Of a stretch of 40,685 nt of DNA, positions 23,776 to 34,171 are shown piece by piece. Made by a program: the position numbers and the translations under genes. Below the pieces are notes generated by a model, which was not told where the DNA came from, did no database searches, and was given only the letters and a program-made list of their open reading frames with translations. Source of the stretch: Anaerolineae bacterium (GTDB taxonomy: Bacteria; Chloroflexota; Anaerolineae; Anaerolineales; Anaerolineaceae); contig DUED01000005.1 of the NCBI GenBank assembly GCA_011176685.1, positions 1 through 40,685 on the forward strand, in the 5' to 3' direction. Position 1 is the stretch's first letter. Each line of letters opens with the position of its first letter.

Positions 23776-24797
23776 GAAGAAGCTATCTGGTGACTGGTGG
23801 AGCGGGATTTATTGGAGCTAATTGTGTACACCGGCTGTTATCACGCGGAGAAGATGTAACGATCTATGATAATTTATCTCGCGCAGGCTCAAAGCAAAAC
23901 TTGACTTGGCTGAACCACGGCTTTGGCAAAGGTGCATTTGAATTAGCAATCGGTGATGTCCGAGATATTGAAAGATTAAAAAGCTCAGTAGCAGGAAAAG
24001 ACGTGATTATTCATTTAGCCGCACAGGTAGCCGTGACGACCTCCGTTGAAGAGCCTCGTGAGGATTTTGATATAAATGCACTAGGGACATTCAATGTGAT
24101 GGAAGCTGCCCGAATTTCCAGGAAAAACCCAATAGTAATTTATGCTTCTACGAATAAAGTCTATGGAGCTATGGAGGCATTAAAAGTAGTTGAAGAGGAA
24201 ACGCGTTATAGGTTTGCAGATTTCCCATATGGAATACCTGAAACATTCCCATTAGATTTTCATTCACCATATGGTTGTTCTAAGGGTTGTGGTGACCAAT
24301 ATGTAAGGGATTACTCTCGTATATATGGGATTCCAAGCGTCGTTTTTAGGCAGAGTTGTATTTATGGACCACGGCAGTTCGGAATAGAGGATCAGGGCTG
24401 GGTAGCTTGGTTTGTAATCGCTGCTGTTATTGGTGAACCAATAACAATTTATGGTGATGGTAAACAGGTTCGTGATTTATTATATATTAGTGATTTGTTG
24501 GATGCTTATGATTCCGCGATCATTGGGATTCATGATTGTGCGGGAAAGATTTACAATATTGGCGGTGGAAGGGAGAATGCTATTTCAATATGGAAAGAAT
24601 TCGGGCTGGTTTTAAAGAATTTAATGGGAAAAGAAATTCCAATTCAAATAAACGATTGGCGAGCAGGTGATCAGAAAGTATATATATCAGATATCCGGAA
24701 AGCTAAAAAAGAGTTGAAATGGTCTCCCAAGATTGATGTAGAGACGGGTATTCAAAGATTATCCAAATGGGTGATAAAGAGCCAGTCTCTTTTCTAA
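23772..24797 (+). CDS. NAD-dependent sugar-nucleotide epimerase, CDP-paratose 2-epimerase-like (extended SDR)
   Basis: The 341-residue protein begins with the Rossmann motif GGAGFIGANCVHRLLSRG, then YDNLSR, a typical sugar-nucleotide SDR. YGCSKGCGDQYVRDYSRIYG contains a variant of the Y-x-x-x-K catalytic motif as YGCSK. FRQSCIYGPRQFGIEDQGWV and AWF is characteristic of CDP-tyvelose/paratose epimerases, which makes this more specific than generic GalE. These enzymes interconvert CDP-paratose and CDP-tyvelose, 3,6-dideoxyhexoses of surface glycans. No other dideoxysugar genes are in the window, so the true substrate could be another NDP-sugar. AAGGA upstream supports the start. Confidence 0.85.
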   Translation: MRRSYLVTGGAGFIGANCVHRLLSRGEDVTIYDNLSRAGSKQNLTWLNHGFGKGAFELAIGDVRDIERLKSSVAGKDVIIHLAAQVAVTTSVEEPREDFDINALGTFNVMEAARISRKNPIVIYASTNKVYGAMEALKVVEEETRYRFADFPYGIPETFPLDFHSPYGCSKGCGDQYVRDYSRIYGIPSVVFRQSCIYGPRQFGIEDQGWVAWFVIAAVIGEPITIYGDGKQVRDLLYISDLLDAYDSAIIGIHDCAGKIYNIGGGRENAISIWKEFGLVLKNLMGKEIPIQINDWRAGDQKVYISDIRKAKKELKWSPKIDVETGIQRLSKWVIKSQSLF

Positions 24798-24807
24798 TTA
24801 AGGTTTA

Positions 24808-25971
24808 ATGAAAATATTAGTCGGGCTTACTTATTACAGGCCGCATATAAGCGGTCTCACTATTTATTCAGAGAGATTGGCAAAGGCATTTGTTAAGCGC
24901 GGCCATGACGTGACTGTGTTGACGTCTCGATTTATTCCCAAATTACCGACTGAGGAGTGGATGGAAGGTGTTCGGGTGGTTCGAGCACCTGTGCTGATGC
25001 ATGTCAGTAAGGGTGTGGTCATGCCCACCCTTGGATATATCGCAACTAAACTCGTGTTAGAACATGATGTGATTCACTTGCATCTTCCCCAATTGGATGC
25101 TGCAGGTTTGGCATTACGCGGGAGATTGTTGAGGAAACCAACGATTATCACATACCATTGTGATTTAAAGATGCCCCTAGGTCTATTGAGCTGGGCTGCA
25201 AATCAAGCGGTGCATTTTATGGATAATCTAGCAGCGATTTTTACACATCGAATAGTTGCATATACGGAAGATTATGCAAAAAATTCACCTTATCTAAGTC
25301 GATATCAACACAAGTTGAATGTGGTTTCTCCTCCGGTTGAGTTGCCATTTGTGTCAGCTAAAAAAATCCACGAATTTGCTAAGAAAAATAACCCGAATAA
25401 CTATAGACCTGTTATTGGCATGGCAGCTCGTTTCGCTACTGAAAAGGGCGTTGAAGTGTTACTAGATGCGCTTAAAAGAATTATTGATAGATACCCTAAA
25501 GTACAAGTTTGGTTCGCTGGACCTCATGAAAATATTGTTGGAGAGGAAGGATATTTCAAGCGGTTATCACCAATCATACGTGCTCTAGAAAGAAAAGGTA
25601 GTTGGCATTTCTTGGGTGTATTGAGCCTACAGGATATGGCTAGGTTCTATCCGAATCTTGATGTGTTAGCAGTTCCAAGTTTGAATTCTACTGAAGCGTT
25701 TGGGCTAGTTCAGATAGAAGCCATGATGAATGAAATACCATGTGTTGCTTCTGATTTGCCCGGAGTACGCCAACCCGTTATTCGTCATAAGATGGGAAAA
25801 ATAGTCCCGATTGGTGATTCAAAAGCTCTGGCTGATTCAATTATAGAAATGGTAGATAATCCATCTGTTTACAAGGCAAACACGTTAGCAATAAAAAAAA
25901 GATATGCTCCAAAGTCTATTGCTGAAGAATACGAAAAACTCTTTATAGAAATCCATGATGAGTTAATTTAG
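24808..25971 (+). CDS. GT4-family glycosyltransferase
   Basis: The 387-residue GT-B protein starts ILVGLTYYRPHISGLTIYSE, where the glycine-rich loop of GT4 enzymes lies. The nucleotide-binding domain follows with GMAARFATEKGVEVLLDAL (about 205-223), VWFAGPHEN and STEAFGLVQIEAMMNEIPCV, the E-x7-E motif that contacts the donor sugar nucleotide. No membrane helix is obvious, so it acts on the inner face of the membrane. Located between an epimerase and a methyltransferase, it probably adds a sugar to a lipid-linked or surface glycan. Confidence 0.92.
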   Translation: MKILVGLTYYRPHISGLTIYSERLAKAFVKRGHDVTVLTSRFIPKLPTEEWMEGVRVVRAPVLMHVSKGVVMPTLGYIATKLVLEHDVIHLHLPQLDAAGLALRGRLLRKPTIITYHCDLKMPLGLLSWAANQAVHFMDNLAAIFTHRIVAYTEDYAKNSPYLSRYQHKLNVVSPPVELPFVSAKKIHEFAKKNNPNNYRPVIGMAARFATEKGVEVLLDALKRIIDRYPKVQVWFAGPHENIVGEEGYFKRLSPIIRALERKGSWHFLGVLSLQDMARFYPNLDVLAVPSLNSTEAFGLVQIEAMMNEIPCVASDLPGVRQPVIRHKMGKIVPIGDSKALADSIIEMVDNPSVYKANTLAIKKRYAPKSIAEEYEKLFIEIHDELI

Positions 25972-25994
25972 AGTATGTAATAGCGCTTTTCATT

Positions 25995-26789
25995 ATGATT
26001 AAAGAAAAAGATTTCCTTTGGGAAAATTTACGCACGCTGCCCTATTTTCGCGCACTTTTACGAGCTGTTGAGTCTAGGTTCTATCAAAAAATCAATTTTA
26101 TTGAACCAATTCTTGATATCGGATGCGGAGATGGCCACTTTGCTTCTGCAACCTTTAAGCGCAAAATTAATGTAGGATTCGATCCGTACTTTCGAAATTT
26201 AGTAGAAGCGAAACAGTATCAAAAATATAATCTCATTTTATGTGCAGAAGGTAGGAAAATCCCGCTCCCTAATAATTATTTTGCCAGTGCTTTTAGTAAT
26301 TCAGTTTTAGAGCATATCTTGGAATTGGACTCAGTGGTGCATGAGATTTGGAGAGTATTGAAGCCAGATGCTTTATTTGTTTTTTGTGTACCAAACATGA
26401 ATTTTTTATCTCACTTATCAATAGCAAAATTATTTGAGCGGATCGGAATGAATACAATAGCCGAGCTTTATCGACATTTTTTCAACCGCATTTCTCGTCA
26501 TTACCATAATGATTCAGTTGAAGTTTGGCGAAACCGACTTGAATCTGCAGGTTTCTATTTGGAAGACTGGTGGAACTATTTTTCACCATCTGCCCTACAT
26601 GTATTAGAATGGGGTCATTATTTTGGTTTGCCTGCTTGGGTTCTTCATAAATTAATAGGTCGTTGGGTCCTGGCTCCTTTCCACTGGAATTTGGGAATAG
26701 TAGAAAAAATAATCAGGAAATATTATGATTCCTCTCCTATTCATCCTTTTGGAGCTTATACTTTTTATATTGCGAAAAAACGGATCTAA
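25995..26789 (+). CDS. SAM-dependent methyltransferase (class I, glycan-cluster type)
   Basis: The 264-residue protein contains a class I SAM fold: ILDIGCGDGHFASATF (motif I, about 37-52), GFDPYFRNLVEA (acidic loop variant) and FSNSVLEHILELDSVVHEIW followed by RVLKP, the Methyltransf_11 pattern. The C-terminal 100 residues are rich in aromatic residues (HYFGLPAWVLHKLIGRWVLA) and may sit at the membrane surface. It could methylate a sugar or an isoprenoid-linked glycan. The substrate is not readable. Only 2 bp separate it from the next gene. Confidence 0.85.
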   Translation: MIKEKDFLWENLRTLPYFRALLRAVESRFYQKINFIEPILDIGCGDGHFASATFKRKINVGFDPYFRNLVEAKQYQKYNLILCAEGRKIPLPNNYFASAFSNSVLEHILELDSVVHEIWRVLKPDALFVFCVPNMNFLSHLSIAKLFERIGMNTIAELYRHFFNRISRHYHNDSVEVWRNRLESAGFYLEDWWNYFSPSALHVLEWGHYFGLPAWVLHKLIGRWVLAPFHWNLGIVEKIIRKYYDSSPIHPFGAYTFYIAKKRI

Positions 26790-26791
26790 AA

Positions 26792-28843
26792 ATGAAAAGG
26801 GGAGAACCTAGCGTTCTTGATTACTTTAAGTCATTGTTCAGTTCCACTGAAGATAAAGTCAGTATCCCCGAAAAGAAAAGAGCTGTTATCCAGAGGAAAA
26901 AGAGAAAGAAAAAAACGGGGGAATTCTCTTTGTGGGCTTTATTAGCGTTTATTGCTGCACTAGTGGCACAGGGCCTATTAGAACCGCCTGTCCGATTTGT
27001 TTCAATTGCATTTATTTTTTACAGTTTTGCCTTTGCAATGGCGTGGTTTGGGGCCTCATTTGAGCGTGTACAAATATCAAAGGAACAAGAGTGTACAAAA
27101 TCGGTCAATGTTCTTCGGGTTCGAGCGTTATTTTTTGTAGCATCTTTGTTTTTCCTTGTAGGAGCTTTCTGGGCTTTTGGAGAGAACGAATTTAATTGGG
27201 TCAATCTAATTTTATGGCTCTTATCATTTGCATTTTATTTGTTATCTGTCTGGCAAAAGAAACCGAATCAAGAAAAAAAACAGTCAAAAATTGATTGCTA
27301 TTACATCCTTCTCATCTGTGTAGTGATAACAGTCATATTTTTCCGTGTATACAATTTAGAACAAATACCGGGAGAGATGTTTAGTGACCATGCTGAGAAG
27401 TTGTTAGACATAGCGGATGTTTTAGATGGTTACACCCCAATTTTTTTTACAAGAAATACAGGAAGGGAAGCTCTACAATTCTACTTAACAGCAGCAATTA
27501 TCAAATTGTTTAATACTGGATTAACGTTTATCAGCCTTAAGATTGGGATGGTTTTAGCGGGGATTCTTACACTCCCTTACATTTATTTAATGGCTAAGGA
27601 GTTTGGGGATCGATGGACAGCTTTGTTGGCATTATTTATGGCAGGTGTTGCTTATTGGCCCAACGTGATTTCAAGGGTTGCTTTGCGTTTTGCCTTATAT
27701 CCATTATTTGCTGCTCCAATGCTCTATTATTTATTGAGGGGATTGCGAACTCAGAATAGAAATGATTTTCTTTTATCTGGTATTGCACTTGGTTTAGGAT
27801 TACATGGGTATAGCCCTGCTAGATTTCTTCCATTAGTTGTAATTACTGCTTTTTTCTTAAACTTACTTCAATTAAAGTCTAGTCGGGAAAGAGCACAAAC
27901 AATTTCATATTTCTTTTTAGTAGTGATAACTTCTTTCATAATCTTCCTTCCGCTTTTCCGCTTTGCTGTAGAGAATTATGACATTTTCAGCTATCGTGCA
28001 ATATCTCGTTTATTGCCAATAGAAAAATCGTTCCCAGGATCACCAGTTGTGATTTTCTTTAGCAACCTATGGAATGCAATTACTATGTTTTTCTACAGTA
28101 ATGGGGAAATCTGGGTTCATTCAATTCCTAATCGACCAGCATTGGATATACTCACTGCGGCTAGTTTTTTTATTGGTGTGGTGATTATTATCAAACGCTA
28201 TTTGTCTACGAAAGATTGGGCAGATTTATTTATTTTGTTAGCGATCCCATTGTTGATGATGCCTTCTATACTATCTCTCAATTATCCTGGTGAAAACCCC
28301 TCCTTGAACCGAACGAGTGGAGCTTATGTGTGTGTTTTCGTTATTTCAGCAATTGGATTCGCGTCATCAACAAATAATTTGCTTAATTATTTTAGATCTA
28401 AGGGTGGCAGAATAATTGTTTTTTTATGTGTAATAGGGTTGCTCACATTTTCGGCATATATGAATTTAGATTTAGTATTAAAAGATTACAATGGCCAATT
28501 TCTTGCAAAAGCATGGAACAGTACAGAGCTTGCTAAGGTAATTATTGATTTTATCGCTTCAGGTGGTGATCCGAATAATGCATATGTTGTGCCTTATCCT
28601 CATTGGGTTGACACAAGATTAGTAGGAATTAACGCTGGATTTATCCGTAAAGATTATGCCCTTTGGCCTGACAAGTTTAAAATGACCCTTGAAACAGGTG
28701 AAAAAAAGATATTTATTCTGAAGCCAGAAGATAAAGAAAAATTGAACTTTCTTCTTGACCTATATCCACAAGCATCTATTAATATGCATGACTCGGCAAG
28801 ACCTAGTAAGGACTTTATAATCCTATTTGTACCGCCTAGATGA
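26792..28843 (+). CDS. Multi-pass membrane glycosyltransferase, GT39/PMT-like
   Basis: The 683-residue protein has a basic N-terminus (KRAVIQRKKRKKK, about 29-41), then roughly twelve membrane helices. The first outer loop of the GT-C core reads FFRVYNLEQIPGEMFSDHAE, where SDHAE takes the place of the catalytic D-E pair of PMT-type enzymes. NTGREALQFYL follows, as in other Chloroflexota GT39 proteins. A C-terminal extracytoplasmic domain of about 100 residues (YVVPYPHWVDTRLVGINAG) is expected. Such enzymes use polyprenyl-phosphate sugars as donors on the outer face. Donor and acceptor are unknown. Confidence 0.8.
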   Translation: MKRGEPSVLDYFKSLFSSTEDKVSIPEKKRAVIQRKKRKKKTGEFSLWALLAFIAALVAQGLLEPPVRFVSIAFIFYSFAFAMAWFGASFERVQISKEQECTKSVNVLRVRALFFVASLFFLVGAFWAFGENEFNWVNLILWLLSFAFYLLSVWQKKPNQEKKQSKIDCYYILLICVVITVIFFRVYNLEQIPGEMFSDHAEKLLDIADVLDGYTPIFFTRNTGREALQFYLTAAIIKLFNTGLTFISLKIGMVLAGILTLPYIYLMAKEFGDRWTALLALFMAGVAYWPNVISRVALRFALYPLFAAPMLYYLLRGLRTQNRNDFLLSGIALGLGLHGYSPARFLPLVVITAFFLNLLQLKSSRERAQTISYFFLVVITSFIIFLPLFRFAVENYDIFSYRAISRLLPIEKSFPGSPVVIFFSNLWNAITMFFYSNGEIWVHSIPNRPALDILTAASFFIGVVIIIKRYLSTKDWADLFILLAIPLLMMPSILSLNYPGENPSLNRTSGAYVCVFVISAIGFASSTNNLLNYFRSKGGRIIVFLCVIGLLTFSAYMNLDLVLKDYNGQFLAKAWNSTELAKVIIDFIASGGDPNNAYVVPYPHWVDTRLVGINAGFIRKDYALWPDKFKMTLETGEKKIFILKPEDKEKLNFLLDLYPQASINMHDSARPSKDFIILFVPPR

Positions 28844-28869
28844 TGGTTAGAGTAAAATCAACCTTATAG

Positions 28870-31800
28870 ATGATAAAAATAGTAAAGTCAATTTTCACTA
28901 GTTTGAAATTGGCAAATATCAGTATTATTTTACAAACAATCCTGCTTATAATTATTTTATCATTTGGAGCTTATTTCCGCTTTACAGGAATTGATTGGGA
29001 TGAGAACTATCATCTTCATCCGGATGAGAGATTTCTGACTATGGTTGAAACGGGAATATCTCCGGTCGCTTCAATTTCTGAATATTTTGATACGGGGAGT
29101 TCGAGTTTAAACCCTCATAACTGTGGCTTTCCATTTTTTGTTTATGGCACTCTGCCGATTTTCCTAGTACGATATGTAAGTGAATATCTTGGTCAAACTG
29201 GGTATTCGCAAATATATATTATTGGACGATATCTTTCAGGAGCTATTGATCTTTTTACTGTATTGTTAGTATTTCTGATAACTTTACGGCTATTTAATCA
29301 AGCATGGATGGGGTTATTGGCTTCAGGGTTTTATTCTTTTGCTGTTTTACCGATTCAACTATCGCATTATTTCACCGTTGATAATTTTTCCAACAGTTTT
29401 TCTCTACTCGCTTTTTACTTTGCTGTTTGTATACTCACTTCCAAGAAAGGGAAAGCCGATTCGCCAGATGAGGTTAAACCTTCAAACGAAATTGATTCTA
29501 AACCTCGAAAGAATAAGGATCCAGTTTGTTATTACATTCTGTTTGGAGTTGCCTTAGGATTGGCTGTGGCATCAAAGATCAACGTATTAGCTATTGCAGT
29601 TGTTTTGCCTATGGTTGCGTTTCTCAATGATCCAAAGGCAATAATGAAACCAACTTTAAGGAAAAGCAACCACATATTTAGAAACCTTTTTATTGCAGCA
29701 GGAATAAGTTTTTTTACTTTTCGTTTTTTTCAACCCTATGTTTTTTGTGGCCCAGGCTTTTTCGGATTAAAACTTAATCCACAATGGATAGGCAATTTGA
29801 AGGAGTTATCTGTTCTTAGTTCCGGTGATACCAATTTCCCTCCTTCTTTGCAATGGGCAAGAAGACCTATGTGGTTTGCTTTGGAGAACCTTATCAAATG
29901 GGGCTTAGGTTTTCCATTGGGAATACTTGCATTATCTGGTCTAATTTATATGGGCTGGCGGATTATTCGGGGGTATTGGCAGAAATATACCCTAATCTGG
30001 ATTTGGACAATACTGTATTTCGGATGGCAGTCGTTGCGCTGGAATCCGACTATGCGTTATTTGTTGCTTATCTACCCCACATTAGCTATTATCGCTGCCT
30101 GGTTTGCTGTTACAATCATTATACAAATCTCAAATATTTCAAGCACGGGGGTGAAAATAAAAAAACAAGCCAAAACAATCATTATAGCAATTCTAATTGG
30201 CTTTGTTTTAGCAGGTTCATTTACCTGGGCATTTGCTTTTACACGAATATATGAGCGTCCGGTTACTCGAGTCGCAGCTAGTGAATGGATTTATCAAAAT
30301 ATTGAAGGAGCTTTTAATCTTGTTATTGAAAGTGACGATAAAAGAATCCAACAACCGATCACATACCCCCATTTTATTGATATTTATTCCCACAGTCCTC
30401 TGGTTGTTAAATTTTCCCCTCAGATATCTGGTCAATTAAATAATATCTTTTTTAGCCATGTATTAGATTTATCTTCAGGAAATTCAATAAAAACGATAAG
30501 TGTAAAGATCTTTGATTCCCGAGGTGGAACTTACGCATTTCCTGACAAAGATTATTTGGACACTTTTTCCTCAAAGAGTGAACCACGTGGAGAAGCTCTT
30601 ATAGTAGAAATAAAAGACACAGTAACTTTAAAAGAAACGGAGAGCTACTATTTAGAAATATCTGTTCCAGATACTATTGAAAGGATACGTCTATCGGGAA
30701 ATATCTTTATTGAACTGGAATCCAATAAGGACATTAAAAAACAGGCGATTTACGAAAGTGGCCCTACATTGAGGGAGGGTGAACCATATGTAGTATCGTT
30801 CAACCCTATACAAACGGGAAAATTGCAACAAGTGAAGATATTTCGAGTGAAAGATTGGATGGGGATTAAAGCGCGGAAAAGAATTAGAATTTCTTTAATT
30901 GATTCAGCCCAAAGTGAAAAACCTATCTATGTAGGAGAGATATCAGAATTTTTTACTGAACAACAGGATTTTAGGGGAGAAGAATATATTATAGATATCA
31001 ATGATGAAGTCATAGTACTGAAAGAGCATTCCTATAGTTTAAAAGTAGAGTTGGTAGATGGAGAAGGAGAACTAGCTTTTTATGGAAGCAAACATGCGAA
31101 TGAGTCAACATGGGATGATGCATTACCTTTATTGATGTATGGATATAACCCCTTTGATTTGCATTCTGGTGTTTATCAGTCTGACCTTAATTTTGAAATA
31201 TACTGGGATGATAATGCTGAGAAATTGGATAGGTTTATCAATAATTTAAATTTAGCGGATTACATTTTCATTTCTTCTAATCGCCAGTGGGGAAGCGTTT
31301 CTCGAATACCAGAAAGGTATCCACTTACCCTAATGTACTATCGTAATCTTATCGGTTGCCCCGTTGAGAAAGAATTGCAATGGTGTTATCGAGTAGGAGA
31401 ACCGGGGATGTTCAATGGTACATTAGGATTTGAATTGATAAGAGTCTTCCAGTCAAATCCGAATATTGGTAATTGGCAAATAAACACGCAATTCGCCGAG
31501 GAAGCCCTTACAGTCTATGATCATCCGAAAGTCTTTATTTTTAGAAAAACGGAAAATTATGATTTCGAAAAAGTGAGGCAGATTTTATCCAAAGTGGATT
31601 TAAGTAAGGTCCTTCCCTTAACCCCTACTCAGGCAAGTCAAACACCGGGCGACTTATTAATGCCAGAAGATCTAGAACAGACACAGGTATCTGGAGGAAC
31701 TTGGATAGAGCTTTTCAGGCGAGATAGTGTTCAAAATCAAAGCCAAGGTTTTGGATTATTGCTGTGGTATTTAACTATTCTAATATTAGGGTGGGTGGTC

Positions 31801-34155
31801 TATCCGGTAGTAAGAATTGTGTTTCATGGTCTGGATGACAGGGGCTATCCTTTAATAAAGTTAGTTGGAATGTTGGTACTGGCACTACCAGTTTGGTTGG
31901 AAGGTTCCAATTCCATTTCTTTTAACCGTAGAACTATTTCAATCGTATTTTCTATTGTTTTATTGATTAATATAATTCTGGCATTCAGGCAAAAAGATGA
32001 ATTAAAGGTAGAGATAAAAAACAAAAAGAGATACTTTCTTATAGTTGAATTAATTTTTCTATTATTCTTCATAATTTTTCTGGGTATTAGGATGGGTAAC
32101 CCAGACCTATGGCATCCGTATAAGGGTGGTGAAAAACCGATGGATTTTGCATATCTCAATGCTGTAATAAAAAGCACTGAGTTTCCTCCTTATGATCCCT
32201 GGTTCGCAGGAGGATATATTAATTATTATTATTTTGGATTTGTTCTTGTCGCAGTAGTAATTAAGTGGTTGGGTATTATTCCTTCTGTTGCATATAATTT
32301 TGTTTTACCCACATTTTTTGCAATGGTTGCCTTGGGGGCATTCAGCATCGGATTCAATCTTCATAGTAGAAATTTACAAAATAGAATAAAAAGATTAGAA
32401 AAAACACTCTCGCCATTATTAGCAGGGATTATTACTGCCTATTTTGTGCTAATTATTGGAAATCTTGGCACTATCCGAATGGTATTGCAAGGTTTTCAAC
32501 GGATTGCTGCAAATGGATTACCGCTGGAGATAGCAAACTTTGTGCAGAGGTTTATTTGGACTTTTGAAGGCGCCATCAAATATCTAGGAGGGATGAGATT
32601 TCCTTTCTATCCCGGTGATTGGTATTGGATTCCAAGTCGCACGATTCCTGGAGAACCTATCACCGAATTCCCCTTTTTTACATTCTTGTATGCAGATCCA
32701 CATGCGCACTTATTCGCATATCCGATAACATTATTGGTTATATCGTGGTCGCTATCATTTTTATTTGGCAAATGGCAGTTATCAAAAGCAACTTTATTGG
32801 AGTTTTGTTTAACTATATTCATAGGTGGTGTGATATTGGGCTCCTTACGACCTATAAATACTTGGGATTTCCCAATTTATCTTTTATTAAACATTGCAGT
32901 CATTCTTTATCATACTTTTTGTTATGCTCAGCCCCCCGAATGGTTTTTTGATTATCTGCCAAAGAAATTACGTGTAGCTATCTTCGGATTATTAATTATT
33001 TTTTTATTCTTGAGTATTTGTTATTTTGTTTATTATCCCTTCGACAAGTGGATTGGCCAAGGATATACCGCAATGGGTATTTGGGCAGGCGATAATACAC
33101 CTCTTTCCTCTTATATTACTCATTGGGGTATCTTTCTCTTCTTTATTATTTCGTGGTTTGTATGGGAAATGCATAATTGGATGGCTAATACTCCCATGTC
33201 CTATTTACGAAAGATAGAACCATATAAGAATTTAATAATATTTGCTGGATTACTATTCGTTGCGGTTATCGCAATATTGCTGTTTAAAGGCGTAAATATT
33301 TCATGGGTTGTTCTTACTCTTATCATCATATCAGCTCTTTTAATCTTTCGTCAGAGTCAGCCTGATGAAAAGCGATTTGTGTTTTTTTTAGTTTTTCTTG
33401 GATTAGCTTTGACACTTGCAGTTGAGTTGGTCGTTCTGAAAGGGGATATTGGACGAATGAATACAGTATTCAAATTTTATATCCAGGCTTGGACATTTCT
33501 GGCTATCGGTGCATCATCAGGGCTTGTATGGTTGATCCCCAGTATAAAAAATGAATGGATAAAAAATTGGCAGATGTCATGGACAGTAACAGCAGTCTTA
33601 TTATTGATTTTTGGATCACTATTTCCAATTGTTGCTAGTATAGATAAAATCTTTGATAGGATGAGCCATAAGGTGCCATTAACACTAGATGGTATGGAAT
33701 ATATGAAGTCATCTGTCTATGATGAGGGCGGGATTATTTTGGACCTTGATCAGGATTATTATGCGATTCAATGGATGCAGGATAATATCAAAGGTTCACC
33801 AACTATTGTTGAAGCTAATACCCCTGAATATCGATGGGGCAGCCGATTTTCTATTTATACGGGTTTACCAAGTGTCATCGGATGGAATTGGCACCAACGG
33901 CAACAGCGAGCAATTCTGCCTTCTTCATGGATAACAGAGAGAGTCAATGAAATTGATACATTTTATCGCACTGAAGATCAAAACCAAACACTAAGATTTA
34001 TAGAAAAATATAAGGTGAAATACATCATTTTTGGACAGTTGGAGAAAACGCTTTACGCAGGTGCTGGACTCGAAAAATTTGATTTATTTGATGGAGTCCT
34101 ATGGCAAACTGTTTTTAGTGATAAGGATACAAAGATATTAAAAGTATTGGATTGA
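28870..34155 (+). CDS. Giant fusion membrane protein: GT39-like N-terminus plus DUF2298 (YYY) C-terminus
   Basis: The 1761-residue protein has two membrane halves. Residues about 20-430 look like a GT-C glycosyltransferase core, with an acidic first loop FRFTGIDWDENYHLHPDERF carrying the D-E pair. Residues about 430-950 are an extracytoplasmic, strand-rich region. From about 960 a second polytopic unit begins (LLLWYLTILILGWVVYPVVR) and contains the YYY motif GGYINYYYFGFVLVA at about 1114-1128, after GNPDLWHPYKGGEKPMDFAY. This C-terminal half is clearly paralogous to the next gene along its whole length. DUF2298 proteins occur mainly in Chloroflexota and Archaea and have no known activity. The fusion suggests that the YYY unit works with a lipid-sugar dependent transferase. 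Confidence 0.85.
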   Translation: MIKIVKSIFTSLKLANISIILQTILLIIILSFGAYFRFTGIDWDENYHLHPDERFLTMVETGISPVASISEYFDTGSSSLNPHNCGFPFFVYGTLPIFLVRYVSEYLGQTGYSQIYIIGRYLSGAIDLFTVLLVFLITLRLFNQAWMGLLASGFYSFAVLPIQLSHYFTVDNFSNSFSLLAFYFAVCILTSKKGKADSPDEVKPSNEIDSKPRKNKDPVCYYILFGVALGLAVASKINVLAIAVVLPMVAFLNDPKAIMKPTLRKSNHIFRNLFIAAGISFFTFRFFQPYVFCGPGFFGLKLNPQWIGNLKELSVLSSGDTNFPPSLQWARRPMWFALENLIKWGLGFPLGILALSGLIYMGWRIIRGYWQKYTLIWIWTILYFGWQSLRWNPTMRYLLLIYPTLAIIAAWFAVTIIIQISNISSTGVKIKKQAKTIIIAILIGFVLAGSFTWAFAFTRIYERPVTRVAASEWIYQNIEGAFNLVIESDDKRIQQPITYPHFIDIYSHSPLVVKFSPQISGQLNNIFFSHVLDLSSGNSIKTISVKIFDSRGGTYAFPDKDYLDTFSSKSEPRGEALIVEIKDTVTLKETESYYLEISVPDTIERIRLSGNIFIELESNKDIKKQAIYESGPTLREGEPYVVSFNPIQTGKLQQVKIFRVKDWMGIKARKRIRISLIDSAQSEKPIYVGEISEFFTEQQDFRGEEYIIDINDEVIVLKEHSYSLKVELVDGEGELAFYGSKHANESTWDDALPLLMYGYNPFDLHSGVYQSDLNFEIYWDDNAEKLDRFINNLNLADYIFISSNRQWGSVSRIPERYPLTLMYYRNLIGCPVEKELQWCYRVGEPGMFNGTLGFELIRVFQSNPNIGNWQINTQFAEEALTVYDHPKVFIFRKTENYDFEKVRQILSKVDLSKVLPLTPTQASQTPGDLLMPEDLEQTQVSGGTWIELFRRDSVQNQSQGFGLLLWYLTILILGWVVYPVVRIVFHGLDDRGYPLIKLVGMLVLALPVWLEGSNSISFNRRTISIVFSIVLLINIILAFRQKDELKVEIKNKKRYFLIVELIFLLFFIIFLGIRMGNPDLWHPYKGGEKPMDFAYLNAVIKSTEFPPYDPWFAGGYINYYYFGFVLVAVVIKWLGIIPSVAYNFVLPTFFAMVALGAFSIGFNLHSRNLQNRIKRLEKTLSPLLAGIITAYFVLIIGNLGTIRMVLQGFQRIAANGLPLEIANFVQRFIWTFEGAIKYLGGMRFPFYPGDWYWIPSRTIPGEPITEFPFFTFLYADPHAHLFAYPITLLVISWSLSFLFGKWQLSKATLLEFCLTIFIGGVILGSLRPINTWDFPIYLLLNIAVILYHTFCYAQPPEWFFDYLPKKLRVAIFGLLIIFLFLSICYFVYYPFDKWIGQGYTAMGIWAGDNTPLSSYITHWGIFLFFIISWFVWEMHNWMANTPMSYLRKIEPYKNLIIFAGLLFVAVIAILLFKGVNISWVVLTLIIISALLIFRQSQPDEKRFVFFLVFLGLALTLAVELVVLKGDIGRMNTVFKFYIQAWTFLAIGASSGLVWLIPSIKNEWIKNWQMSWTVTAVLLLIFGSLFPIVASIDKIFDRMSHKVPLTLDGMEYMKSSVYDEGGIILDLDQDYYAIQWMQDNIKGSPTIVEANTPEYRWGSRFSIYTGLPSVIGWNWHQRQQRAILPSSWITERVNEIDTFYRTEDQNQTLRFIEKYKVKYIIFGQLEKTLYAGAGLEKFDLFDGVLWQTVFSDKDTKILKVLD

Positions 34156-34171
34156 ATTATTCACATAAGAG